This document shows, in pieces, positions 41,445 to 49,301 of a DNA stretch of 64,000 nucleotides. Source of the DNA: Enterobacter sp. 10-1 (lineage in GTDB: Bacteria; Pseudomonadota; Gammaproteobacteria; Enterobacterales; Enterobacteriaceae); the NCBI GenBank assembly GCA_002270295.1, contig NISF01000001.1:930001-994000 (forward strand), in the 5' to 3' direction. Position 1 is the stretch's first letter, and every line of letters starts with the position of its first letter. Under the pieces are notes generated by a model. The model made no database searches and was not told the origin of the DNA. It saw only the letters and a list, made by a program, of their open reading frames with translations. A program made the translations under genes and the position numbers.

Positions 41445-41831
41445 TTAGCTCATCAGGCTTACCTGAGCGGCGACAATGCGCCAGCCGAAGGGAAAGCGCA
41501 CCCAGGTTTGCTGCTGGCGGCCCACGCGATCGCTGCCTTCACGCGTAAACTCGGTGCTGCAGACCGCGTAATCCTCGCCGAAGCTGACGATCACCGTGTG
41601 GCGCAGCTCGCGCTGGAGTCCGGCCGCCGGGCGGGCGGCGCGAAAGGCGCGGATTTCGTCCGCGCCGTAGAGATTCTCCCCGGCGCCGAGGCGCACCGTG
41701 CGTTTATCCTCCCAGAACAGTTCGTCGAGCACCGCGACGTTGTTGCTGACCAACGCCTCTTCATAGCGATAAAAGGCGGCCGTCACCTCGGCCAGAACGC
41801 GAGGCCGGTTGATATTATCCTGATCGATCAT
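41445..41831 (-). CDS. hpxZ: AtzH-like small protein
   Basis: 128 residues of NTF2-like fold (DUF3225/AtzH family): VLAEVTAAFYRYEEALVSNNVAVLDELFWEDKRTVRLGAGENLYGADEIRAFRAAR is read as the typical core. It is the last gene of the hpxWXYZ operon and overlaps hpxY by four bases. In other genomes this type accompanies AtzE-like amidases. A role in oxalurate breakdown is inferred from context. Confidence 0.9.
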   Translation of the reverse strand: MIDQDNINRPRVLAEVTAAFYRYEEALVSNNVAVLDELFWEDKRTVRLGAGENLYGADEIRAFRAARPAAGLQRELRHTVIVSFGEDYAVCSTEFTREGSDRVGRQQQTWVRFPFGWRIVAAQVSLMS

Positions 41832-43225
41832 GCTATTACCTCCGCAGGGCTGGCATCGGTAAGCCCCATCTCTTCCAGTACGCGCGCCGCCCGCAGGCAG
41901 GCCTGTTCATTAAACGGAGCGGCGATCAGCTGCAGGCCAATCGGCCGCCCGGAGGCGCTGCGCAGCGGCACCGTAGCGACCGGCAGCCCGACGAAGGAGA
42001 TGGGCTGGGTGAGCATTCCCATGCTGGCGCGGACCGGCAGCGGCTGGCCGTTGATTTCCATCGTCTGCTCGCCGATGAGCGTGGCGCTGCGCGGCGTTGC
42101 CGGCGCGATCAGAATATCGGCGTGGGCAAACAGCGCCTGAAACGCCTGCCGGGCGTGGCGGCGAAAACGCTGCGCCTGAATATACCAGCTCGCCGGGATC
42201 ATCGCCCCGGCCAGCAGGCGCTCCCGGGAGTGGGGTTCGAAGCGTTCCGGCTCGCGGCGCAGCGCGGGCAGGTAGTGATTGCCCCCTTCGGAGGCGCTGA
42301 TGATAAACGCCGCCGAGCGGGAGAGCTCGGCCTCGGGGAACAGCAGCTCTTCACGGGCGTCGAGGGCTTGGGCCACCCGGGCGACGGCGGCCCGCGCGTC
42401 GTCATCGCACCAGCGGCTAAAATAGCCGCCGAGCACCGCGCAGCGCAGGCCTTCCAGACCGCGTGGCAGCAGGTTGCTGGTTCGCTCGCTGGCCTTATCG
42501 GCCTGGAAACCGTCGCCGGGATCGCGCCCCTGCAGCGCATCGTAGACCGCGGCGAGGTCGCCGACGCTGCGGGCTAAGGGGCCGATGTGGTCGAGGCTGG
42601 CGACGAACGGATGGCTGCCGGATCGCGACAGGCGGCCAAAGGTCGGCTTGAGGCCAAAAATGCCGCATAAGGAGGCCGGTACGCGGATGGAGCCGTTGGT
42701 ATCGCTGCCTAAGGCGAAGTGCACCAGCCCGGCCGCCACCGCCGCCGCCGAACCGCCGGATGAACCGCCGGCGATGCGCGCCAGGTCGTGCGGGTTACGC
42801 GTCGCGCCGTAGTGGCTATTTTCGGTGGTAAAGCCGTAGGCGTAGGCATCCATATTCAGCATCCCTGACAGCAGCCCGCCGGCGGCGTGCAGCTGGCGCA
42901 CCGCCCAGCCGTCGGCCGCGGCGGGAGCGCGTTCGCTAAACAGCCTGGCGCCGGCGAGGGTGGTCTGTCCGGAGACATCGAACAGATTCTTCACCGCGTA
43001 GGGGACTCCGGCTAGCGGCGGCAGCGGCTGCTTGCCCCGGCGCAGGGTATCAATACTCTCCGCTTCGGCGAGCATTCGCGCTTCCGTCACCGTCGTCCAG
43101 GCGTTGATGTGCGGGTTGACCCGCGCAATGGCATCCAGGGTCTGGCGCGCGATCTCCCGGGCGCTGAGCTCCCCGGCCTGCAGCGCGCGCTGGATCTCGC
43201 TAATCGTCATTTGGTTAAGCGTCAT
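41828..43225 (-). CDS. hpxY: AtzE-family amidase
   Basis: 465 residues of the amidase signature family. The Ser-cisSer-Lys triad is visible: K79 in YAVKN, S155 in GGSSGGSAAA and the nucleophile S179 in SDTNGSIRVP. It pairs with the small HpxX just upstream, like AtzE with AtzG, forming a stable complex in known cases. The likely reaction is hydrolysis of oxalurate or a related ureido compound to oxamate, which HpxW then handles. The substrate is inferred from the cluster. Confidence 0.92.
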   Translation of the reverse strand: MTLNQMTISEIQRALQAGELSAREIARQTLDAIARVNPHINAWTTVTEARMLAEAESIDTLRRGKQPLPPLAGVPYAVKNLFDVSGQTTLAGARLFSERAPAAADGWAVRQLHAAGGLLSGMLNMDAYAYGFTTENSHYGATRNPHDLARIAGGSSGGSAAAVAAGLVHFALGSDTNGSIRVPASLCGIFGLKPTFGRLSRSGSHPFVASLDHIGPLARSVGDLAAVYDALQGRDPGDGFQADKASERTSNLLPRGLEGLRCAVLGGYFSRWCDDDARAAVARVAQALDAREELLFPEAELSRSAAFIISASEGGNHYLPALRREPERFEPHSRERLLAGAMIPASWYIQAQRFRRHARQAFQALFAHADILIAPATPRSATLIGEQTMEINGQPLPVRASMGMLTQPISFVGLPVATVPLRSASGRPIGLQLIAAPFNEQACLRAARVLEEMGLTDASPAEVIA

Positions 43226-43410
43226 GCTTTATACACTCCGGCGATTTCCAGGCGTTCATCGATGGGGAAGGCCATCAGCGGTTCGGCCATGGCGGCGATG
43301 CGGCTGAACTGCAGCTGAAGCTCGGCGCGGCGGGCTTCATCAAGCTCCATCCCGAGGATCTGCTCCATTTGTGCCAGGTACGTGCTCCAGTCGAGCGTCA
43401 TTTTTTGCAT
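43222..43410 (-). CDS. hpxX: AtzG-like small subunit
   Basis: 62 residues (DUF4089/AtzG-like): WSTYLAQMEQILGMELDEARRAELQLQFSRIAAMAEPLMAF is helical and ends just before the amidase gene. AtzG-type proteins stabilise AtzE-type amidases in a complex modelled on the GatA-GatC pair. The gene overlaps hpxY by four bases. Confidence 0.9.
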   Translation of the reverse strand: MQKMTLDWSTYLAQMEQILGMELDEARRAELQLQFSRIAAMAEPLMAFPIDERLEIAGVYKA

Positions 43411-43419
43411 GCTAAACTC

Positions 43420-45003
43420 CTAATAACCAGCGGCTGAGCCGTTGCTGCGCGGATCGGATGCCCCTTCAAACAGGCCATTCGGATGACGGACGATGGCGCC
43501 GGCGTGGCCCATAGCTTCGCTGAAATCGTCCAGCACTTCGACCTCATGCCCCAGCGCCCGCAGGCGGGCAACGCTCTGCGGCGTAAAGCGGCCTTCCAGC
43601 TTCAGCGAGTCGGAGGTTTGTCCCCAGGTCCGCCCCAGCAGCCAGCGCGGCCGGGAAATGCTCTCCTGCAGCGGCACCCCCTGCAGGATATAGCGGGTAA
43701 ATAGGGCGGCCTGAGTTTGCGGCTGGCCGTCGCCGCCCATCGAACCATAAACCATCACCCGGCCGTCGCTGAGGCGGGCCGCCGCCGGGTTAAGGGTGTG
43801 GAACGGCTGCTTGCCGGGAGCCAGCGCCAGCAGGTGCTGCGGATCGAGGCTGAACGAGGCGCCGCGGTTCTGCCAGACAATCCCGCTCTCCGGCAGCACG
43901 ACGCCGCTGCCGAACTCATGGTAGATGCTTTGAATAAAGGAGACCGCCAGCCCGCTGCCGTCCATGACCCCCATCCACACGGTATCGCCAGGCCCCTTGC
44001 CGGCGCCCCACGGGGCGGCCTGCCGGTCGCTGACCTGCCCGGCCAGCGCCTGCAGCGCCGCCGGTTCCAGCAGGCTTTGAATATCGACATCAAGGTGACG
44101 CGGGTCGGTGATATGGGCGTCGCGCAGGCTAAAGGCCAGCTTGGTCGCCTCGACGATGCGGTGGACGGTCAGGGCCTCATCGGCCTCGGTCATCGCCAGG
44201 CGATCGGTAATGCCGAGAATCGCCAGCGACACCAGCCCCTGCGTCGGCGGCGCCAGGTTCCACAGCTCGCCGTGCTGATGCGTAAGTTTTAGCGGCGCAG
44301 GGCGGCGGGCGCGGTGCTGCTGAAGGTCGTCAAGGGTGATGGGCAGTCCGTACTGCGCCATGCCCTCGGCCAGGGTTTCAGCCAGCGGGCCGCGATAGAA
44401 GCTATCCAGCCCCTCATCGACCAGCCGTCTGAGGGTGTTGGCCAGCGCCGGTTGGCGAAAGCGGCTGCCGGCGACCGGCGGCCGGCCGTCGACCAGAAAG
44501 GTCCCGGCAAATCCCGGCAGCGAGCGGAGTTCATCAAGCTTGCCGGCGGTGGCGCTGGCCTGGGATTCGGTGACCGGAATACCGTTGCTGGCGTAGCCGA
44601 TAGCATCTTCCAACAGACGCGCCAGCGGCAGCGCTTTTCCGCTCAGGGAGCGCGACACCTGGAGCGCTTCGTCCCAGCCGCTGACGGTGCCGGCGACGGT
44701 CAGCGCGGCGCGCGGGCCGCGGTGCGGGATCTGCTGCAGGTCGGAATAGGCGCTCAGCGTTGCTCCCGAACCCGCCGCACCGCTGGCGTCTATCGCTATC
44801 GGTTCCCCTTCCGGCGGCACGATAAGCCAGAAGCCGTCGCCGCCGAGCCCGTTCATATGGGGATAAACTACGGCGATGGTGGCCGCCGCGGCGACCATCG
44901 CTTCTATTGCGCTTCCGCCTTCGCGCAGAACGGCAAGCGCGCTTTGGCTGGCCAGGTGATGGGGGGCGACCGCCATCCCCCGGGTGGATACATGACTGTG
45001 CAT
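43420..45003 (-). CDS. hpxW: oxamate amidohydrolase (Ntn hydrolase)
   Basis: 527 residues from ATG 45003 with GAGGA six bases upstream; an in-frame ATG at 45204 runs over the promoter. It has the gamma-glutamyltransferase fold, and GDT341VWMGVMDGSG marks the self-cleavage site that gives alpha and beta chains. The predicted alpha chain of 340 residues agrees with the reported 35.5 kDa for K. pneumoniae HpxW. It converts oxamate to oxalate and ammonia. No signal peptide is seen, so unlike most GGTs it is cytoplasmic. A good sigma-54 promoter lies 36 bases upstream. Confidence 0.95.
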   Translation of the reverse strand: MHSHVSTRGMAVAPHHLASQSALAVLREGGSAIEAMVAAAATIAVVYPHMNGLGGDGFWLIVPPEGEPIAIDASGAAGSGATLSAYSDLQQIPHRGPRAALTVAGTVSGWDEALQVSRSLSGKALPLARLLEDAIGYASNGIPVTESQASATAGKLDELRSLPGFAGTFLVDGRPPVAGSRFRQPALANTLRRLVDEGLDSFYRGPLAETLAEGMAQYGLPITLDDLQQHRARRPAPLKLTHQHGELWNLAPPTQGLVSLAILGITDRLAMTEADEALTVHRIVEATKLAFSLRDAHITDPRHLDVDIQSLLEPAALQALAGQVSDRQAAPWGAGKGPGDTVWMGVMDGSGLAVSFIQSIYHEFGSGVVLPESGIVWQNRGASFSLDPQHLLALAPGKQPFHTLNPAAARLSDGRVMVYGSMGGDGQPQTQAALFTRYILQGVPLQESISRPRWLLGRTWGQTSDSLKLEGRFTPQSVARLRALGHEVEVLDDFSEAMGHAGAIVRHPNGLFEGASDPRSNGSAAGY

Positions 45004-45038
45004 TCGTTGTCCTCGTGACGCGATGTATTCTCTCAGAG

Positions 45039-45054
45039 TGCAAAAGCCGTTCCA
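45039..45054 (-). promoter_or_regulatory. sigma-54 promoter of hpxWXYZ
   Basis: On the minus strand TGGAACGGCTTTTGCA differs from TGGCACG-N4-TTGCA at one position. Transcription would start about 24 bases before the hpxW ATG. Confidence 0.75.
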
Positions 45055-45229
45055 CTTCTGAACCCAAAGTTTCATTCCCGGCCGCCGACGCTTTTTGCCG
45101 GACTGGCACGCATCGTGAAAGGAAGGGTATTCAACGTCATGCGCGCCGCAGGCCGGGCATAAATAGCGACAACAGCGCGAGACGCATCGCCAGCGCATAG
45201 GCAAGGTGGAGTATGACGGGTATAGTTTG

Positions 45230-45241
45230 ATGAAACAAAAG
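45230..45241 (+). promoter_or_regulatory. ATGAAACAAAAG site before the RpiR gene
   Basis: This 12-mer lies 14 bases before the RpiR ATG and occurs again inverted at 46275-46286, just before hpxF. It is probably the binding site of the RpiR protein. Confidence 0.55.
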
Positions 45242-45254
45242 TTACAGGGGCCTT

Positions 45255-46094
45255 ATGCAACAGCTTGATGAACGACTGAAAGGGCAGTACGCCGCCCTGT
45301 CGCCCCAGGAGCAGCGGGTGGCGGATTTTATTTTCGATCACTTCGATGACCTGATTAGCTATAACAGCGCCGAGCTGGCGCAGCTTAGCGGGGTGTCGAA
45401 AGCGACGGTGAGCCGCCTGTTCAAGCGGCTAGGGTATGAGAAGTATAAGGATATGCGCGATGAGCTGCGCACCCTGCGGCAGAGCGGGATGCCGCTGACC
45501 GATAACCGCGACGCGGTGCAGGGAAACACGCTGCTGGCGCGGCATTATAAGCAGGAGATGGCCAATCTGACGCAGTGGGTCAATGCGCTCGACGCGCGCC
45601 AGTTTGCCGAAGCGATTAACGCTATGGTGACCGCCGAACGGGTGGTCATCGTCGGCATGCGCAACGCCTATCCTGCGGCGCTACACCTGCGCCAGCAGCT
45701 GCTGCAGGCGCGCGGTCAGGTGCAGGTGCTGCCGCAGCCGGGGCAAAGCTTAAGCGAGGAGCTGGTGGATCTGTCGGCCAGAGATGTGGTGGTGGTGATG
45801 GCCTTTCGCCGCCGCCCGCGGCTTATTCGTCCTCTGCTGCAGCAGCTCCAGGCCAGCGGCGTTCCGGTGCTGCTGATGTGCGAGCCGCAGGCGCACGGCC
45901 TGTTTCCGCTGGCCCGCTGGCAGCTCTGCGCGCCGCTCGATAGCGTCTCGGCCTACGATAGCTATGCGTCGGTCAACAGCCTGATCAACCTGCTGGCTAA
46001 CGCGTTTTTGCATGAGATCCTCGATAAAGGTCGCCCGCGCATTCACGAAATCGCCACCCTTTATCAGCAGCTGGACGAGCTCGAGCAGCGATAA
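45255..46094 (+). CDS. RpiR-family regulator of purine genes
   Basis: 279 residues. The N-terminal RpiR helix-turn-helix reads VADFIFDHFDDLISYNSAELAQLSGVSKATVSRLFKRLGYEKYKDMR (about 22-68), and the SIS-like sensor domain follows (VVIVGMRNAYPAALHLRQQLLQ, then ARDVVVVMAFRRRPRLIRPLL). It sits between the hpxWXYZ and hpxFGHIJK operons and is divergent from the first. A shared 12-mer before it and before hpxF points to autoregulation and control of the importer operon. The ligand may be a ureido acid. Confidence 0.9.
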   Translation: MQQLDERLKGQYAALSPQEQRVADFIFDHFDDLISYNSAELAQLSGVSKATVSRLFKRLGYEKYKDMRDELRTLRQSGMPLTDNRDAVQGNTLLARHYKQEMANLTQWVNALDARQFAEAINAMVTAERVVIVGMRNAYPAALHLRQQLLQARGQVQVLPQPGQSLSEELVDLSARDVVVVMAFRRRPRLIRPLLQQLQASGVPVLLMCEPQAHGLFPLARWQLCAPLDSVSAYDSYASVNSLINLLANAFLHEILDKGRPRIHEIATLYQQLDELEQR

Positions 46095-46116
46095 TGGGGC
46101 GTAAGCGTGGTGCTTT

Positions 46117-46131
46117 GCATTATTTTGGTGC
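46117..46131. promoter_or_regulatory. NtrC-type enhancer site before hpxF
   Basis: GCATTATTTTGGTGC matches the NtrC pattern GCACYAWWWTGGTGC at all but one base. It lies about 110 bases upstream of the hpxF -24/-12 element. Confidence 0.65.
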
Positions 46132-46184
46132 GAATTTCCGACGGTGAGAGAGGGCGATATTTCCCCGCATTCTCTCTCTCTTCC

Positions 46185-46193
46185 TTGTTTCAT
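46185..46193. promoter_or_regulatory. partial RpiR-type site
   Basis: TTGTTTCAT matches nine bases of the inverted 12-mer seen at 46275-46286 and lies upstream of the sigma-54 promoter, where a bound protein could affect NtrC looping. Confidence 0.35.
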
Positions 46194-46240
46194 AGCTATT
46201 TAATGATGCTTTCCGCGTCGGCGCCGGCGTCGCAAAGACC

Positions 46241-46256
46241 TGGCACATTAGTTGCA
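46241..46256 (+). promoter_or_regulatory. consensus sigma-54 promoter of hpxFGHIJK
   Basis: TGGCACATTAGTTGCA is a perfect TGGCAC-N5-TTGCA. Transcription would start near 46268, about 40 bases before the hpxF ATG. Confidence 0.85.
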
Positions 46257-46274
46257 AAAGTTTATTTAAAGAAT

Positions 46275-46286
46275 CTTTTGTTTCAT
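46275..46286 (-). promoter_or_regulatory. ATGAAACAAAAG site overlapping hpxF start region
   Basis: The inverted 12-mer CTTTTGTTTCAT lies at about +7 to +18 of the predicted transcript, a position suited to repression. It is identical to the copy before the RpiR gene. Confidence 0.55.
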
Positions 46287-46308
46287 ACTAACGTAACGGG
46301 TAAACATC

Positions 46309-47094
46309 ATGAAAAAACTGTTGATCGCACTGGCCGGGGCCGCCTGTCTGTTCACGCAAATTAGCGCGGCCAAAGCCGACCAGCTGCAGGATATTGAAAA
46401 GCGCGGCGTTATCCGTATCGCGGTGCCGCAGGATTTCCCGCCGTTTGGCTCGGTGGGTACCGATCTTCAGCCCCAGGGCTATGACATCGATATGGCGCGC
46501 TACCTGGCGAAGCAGATGAAGCTCAGGCTGCAGCTGGTGCCGGTGACCAGCGCCAACCGGGTGCCTTACCTGCAAACCGATAAAGTGGATCTGGTTATCT
46601 CCAGCCTCGGCAAGAATGCGGAGCGCGAGAAGGTGATTGATTTCAGCCGCGCCTACGCGCCGTTCTTCCTCGGCGTCTTCGGGCCGAAGGGGCAGGAGCT
46701 GAAGGATGCGGCGGCGCTGAGCGGTAAAACCGTCGGCGTTACCCGCGGCGCGGTGGAGGATATGGTGCTGAGCGAGCTGGCGCCGAAAGAGGCGCAGATC
46801 AAGCGCTACGAGGATAACAACACCACGCTGTCAGCCTACCTCTCCGGGCAGGTGCAGTACCTGGCGACCGGTAACCTCGTGGTGGCGGCTATCTCCCGGC
46901 AAAATGCGCAGAAGGCGCCGGTAGCGAGCTTTATGCTGAAAGATTCGCCGTGCTTTATCGGTCTGAAAAAGAACGAGCCGGCGCTGAAGGAGAAGGTGGA
47001 CGCGCTGATTGAGCAAGGGGTTAAGGACGGCACGCTCAACGCGCTGTCGCAGCAGTGGCTGAAGGCGCCGCTGCCCGCAGGCTTTGGCGCATAA
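46309..47094 (+). CDS. hpxF: polar amino-acid-type ABC transporter, binding protein
   Basis: 261 residues with a signal peptide (about 1-24, ending AAKADQ). It belongs to solute-binding family 3: IEKRGVIRIAVPQDFPPFGSVGTDLQPQGYDIDMARYLAKQM then DLVISSLGKNAEREKVIDFS. The ligand is probably a purine breakdown product such as allantoate or oxalurate, inferred from position in the hpx cluster and the sigma-54 promoter. It is the first gene of a six-gene operon. Confidence 0.9.
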   Translation: MKKLLIALAGAACLFTQISAAKADQLQDIEKRGVIRIAVPQDFPPFGSVGTDLQPQGYDIDMARYLAKQMKLRLQLVPVTSANRVPYLQTDKVDLVISSLGKNAEREKVIDFSRAYAPFFLGVFGPKGQELKDAAALSGKTVGVTRGAVEDMVLSELAPKEAQIKRYEDNNTTLSAYLSGQVQYLATGNLVVAAISRQNAQKAPVASFMLKDSPCFIGLKKNEPALKEKVDALIEQGVKDGTLNALSQQWLKAPLPAGFGA

Positions 47095-47103
47095 GGTCCC
47101 GGC

Positions 47104-47769
47104 ATGACGGAACAACTTCATTTTTCCGAACTCTGGCCGCACTGGCCAGAGCTGCTGGCAGGGCTGTGGGTGACCGTTCAGCTGACGGTGCTGGCGACGG
47201 CGGGCGGCTTAGCGATAGGCATTTTCGGTGCCGCGATCCGCAGCGGGCGTCCGACGTGGTTTAGCCGCATCTGGGGCGGCTACGTGGAGCTGATTCGCAA
47301 TACGCCGTTCGTGGTCCAGCTGTTTTTTATCGTCTTTGGCCTGCCCAATTTAGGGTTGAAGATGACCGCCGGTGAGGCCGCGCTGCTGGCGATGGTGGTC
47401 AACCTCGGGGCTTACAGTACCGAAATCGTGCGCGCCGGGATTCAGGTTACCCCCAAGGGGCAGTGGGAGGCCGGGCGCGTGCTGGGGCTTAGTCGCACGC
47501 AGACCTTTATTCAGGTGGTTCTGCCGCCGGCGCTGCAGCGGATTTATCCGGCGCTGGTGAGCCAGTGCATCATCGTGATGCTGGGATCGTCGGTGGTTTC
47601 GCAGGTTTCGTATGAGGAGCTGACCTTCGCGGCGAACCTGATCCAGTCGCGAACCTTCCTCAGCTTTGAGGTCTATCTGGTCACCACGGGGATCTACCTG
47701 GTGCTGTCGATAACAATGCGTCAGCTGCTGATGGCGGCGGGGCGAAAATGGCTGGGAGTACAGGCATGA
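47104..47769 (+). CDS. hpxG: ABC transporter permease 1
   Basis: 221 residues with about five helices of the HisM/GlnP type. The N-terminal family motif (VELIRNTPFVVQLFFIVFGLPNLGLKM) and the EAA loop (EAGRVLGLSRTQTFIQVVLPPALQRIYP) are present. It pairs with the next permease, which starts inside its stop codon. It begins nine bases after hpxF. Confidence 0.9.
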   Translation: MTEQLHFSELWPHWPELLAGLWVTVQLTVLATAGGLAIGIFGAAIRSGRPTWFSRIWGGYVELIRNTPFVVQLFFIVFGLPNLGLKMTAGEAALLAMVVNLGAYSTEIVRAGIQVTPKGQWEAGRVLGLSRTQTFIQVVLPPALQRIYPALVSQCIIVMLGSSVVSQVSYEELTFAANLIQSRTFLSFEVYLVTTGIYLVLSITMRQLLMAAGRKWLGVQA

Positions 47770-48425
47770 TGGCCACCTTTACCGACTGGGACATTATCCG
47801 CAATCTGCTGCTGGCCGGGCGCTGGACGGTGCTGCTATCGCTGGTGGCGTTTCTCGGCGGAGCGCTGGTGACGCTGCCGCTGCTGCTGCTGCGTTTGACC
47901 GGCGGGCGCCAGATCAAGCGGCTGATCCGCGGCTACGTCGAGCTGTTCCAGGGAACGCCGCTGTTAATGCAGCTGTTTTTGGCCTTCTTCGGCGTGGCGC
48001 TGTTTGGTATCGACGTCTCGCCGTGGACCGCCGCATCGCTGGCGCTGACCTGCTATACCAGCGCCTTTTTGCTCGATATCTGGTTTGGCAGCCTGCGCGC
48101 CTTACCGAAAGGACAGTGCGAGGCGTCGCGCTGCCTCGGGCTGAGCTTCACCCAGACGCTGTGCCGGGTTATTGCGCCGCAGGCGCTGCGTATCGCCATC
48201 GCCCCGACGGTGGGCTTCGCGGTTCAGGTGGTGAAAGGCACCGCCCTGGCGTCGATTATCGGCTTCGTCGAGCTGACCAAAGCCGGCACGATGCTGACCA
48301 ACGTCACCTACCAGCCGTTTAAGGTCTTTGCGCTGGTGGCGCTGGGCTACTTTATTCTGTGCTACCCGCTGTCACGCTACAGCCGCTATCTGGAGAACAA
48401 ATTCAATGCCTCTCATCACCATTAA
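47766..48425 (+). CDS. hpxH: ABC transporter permease 2
   Basis: 219 residues, same family as hpxG: YVELFQGTPLLMQLFLAFFGVALFG and the EAA loop CEASRCLGLSFTQTLCRVIAPQALRIAIAP. Two adjacent ATG codons (47766 and 47769) are possible starts. It ends in SHHH and overlaps the ATPase gene by 20 bases, so expression is coupled. Confidence 0.9.
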   Translation: MMATFTDWDIIRNLLLAGRWTVLLSLVAFLGGALVTLPLLLLRLTGGRQIKRLIRGYVELFQGTPLLMQLFLAFFGVALFGIDVSPWTAASLALTCYTSAFLLDIWFGSLRALPKGQCEASRCLGLSFTQTLCRVIAPQALRIAIAPTVGFAVQVVKGTALASIIGFVELTKAGTMLTNVTYQPFKVFALVALGYFILCYPLSRYSRYLENKFNASHHH

Positions 48426-49143
48426 TCAGATGCAGAAGTACTACGGCGACAACCACGTGCTCAAAGGCGTCGATCTGGATATCGATATGGGCGAGGTGAT
48501 CTCGATTATCGGCCGCAGCGGGTCGGGGAAAAGCACGCTGCTGCGCTGCATCAACGGCCTGGAAGGGTATCAGGACGGCAGCATTAAGCTCGGCGGGATG
48601 ACCATTACCGACCGAGATTCGCAGGCCCGCGAGATCAGCCGCTCCATCGGAATGGTGTTCCAGAACTTTAACCTGTTCCCGCACATGACGGCGCTGGAAA
48701 ACGTGATGCTGGCCCCGCGGCGGGTGCTGAAAAAGAGCGCCGCCGAATGTCGCGAGCTGGCCCGGCAGATGCTGGAAAAAGTGGGGCTCGGCGACCGGCT
48801 GGACTACTATCCGGCCAATCTTTCCGGCGGCCAGCAGCAGCGGGTGGCGATTGCCCGGGCGCTGGCGATGTCGCCGAAGGTTCTGCTCTGCGACGAGATA
48901 ACCTCGGCGCTGGACCCCGAGCTGGTGGGCGAAGTGCTCAAGGTCCTTGAGCAGCTGGCGGCCGAAGGGATGACGCTGATCCTCGTGACCCATGAAATGA
49001 ATTTTGCCCGTGAAGTGGGCGACCGCGTGGTGTTTATGCATCAGGGACGCGTCTGGGAGCAGGGCGACAGCAAAACGCTGTTTGCCAACCCGCAGACTCA
49101 CGAACTGAAGCAGTTTATCTCCTCCGTGCGTGGCCTGAATTAA
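48406..49143 (+). CDS. hpxI: ABC transporter ATPase
   Basis: 245 residues from ATG 48406 (MPLITINQMQKYYG); the frame is open further upstream only because it overlaps hpxH. Walker A GRSGSGKST, Q-loop MVFQNFNLFPHMT, signature LSGGQQQRVAIARAL, Walker B VLLCDEITSALDPE and switch VTHEM are intact. It is of the HisP/GlnQ class and powers the HpxFGH importer. Confidence 0.92.
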   Translation: MPLITINQMQKYYGDNHVLKGVDLDIDMGEVISIIGRSGSGKSTLLRCINGLEGYQDGSIKLGGMTITDRDSQAREISRSIGMVFQNFNLFPHMTALENVMLAPRRVLKKSAAECRELARQMLEKVGLGDRLDYYPANLSGGQQQRVAIARALAMSPKVLLCDEITSALDPELVGEVLKVLEQLAAEGMTLILVTHEMNFAREVGDRVVFMHQGRVWEQGDSKTLFANPQTHELKQFISSVRGLN

Positions 49144-49301
49144 GAGCCTGGCCGTTAGGCTATTTTATTCAGCATTTTGAACCTGGGCAGTGCGCAAAAT
49201 CCTCACGTACTACGTGTTCGCTCCGGTTTTTCCGCGCTGTTCGTGTTCAAACTGCCTTCAACAATTGCGCCTACCGGGATAGGCACACTAAGGAATCTAA
49301 G
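49144..49301. other. spacer hpxI-hpxJ, possible interspersed repeat
   Basis: 158 bases inside an otherwise compact operon. It includes the perfect palindrome CACGTACTACGTG (49204-49216) and a stretch around 49190-49260 that recalls repeated intergenic sequence of enterobacteria. This is from memory of the pattern and not from an alignment. Confidence 0.35.

Noticed and set aside
45104-45119. TGGCACG on the plus strand upstream of the RpiR gene, as a sigma-54 -24 element
   Set aside because: The -12 position reads GTGAA instead of TTGCA; the invariant GC is missing.
45004-45204. N-terminal extension of hpxW
   Set aside because: It covers the sigma-54 promoter, and HpxW of K. pneumoniae fits the shorter start in size.
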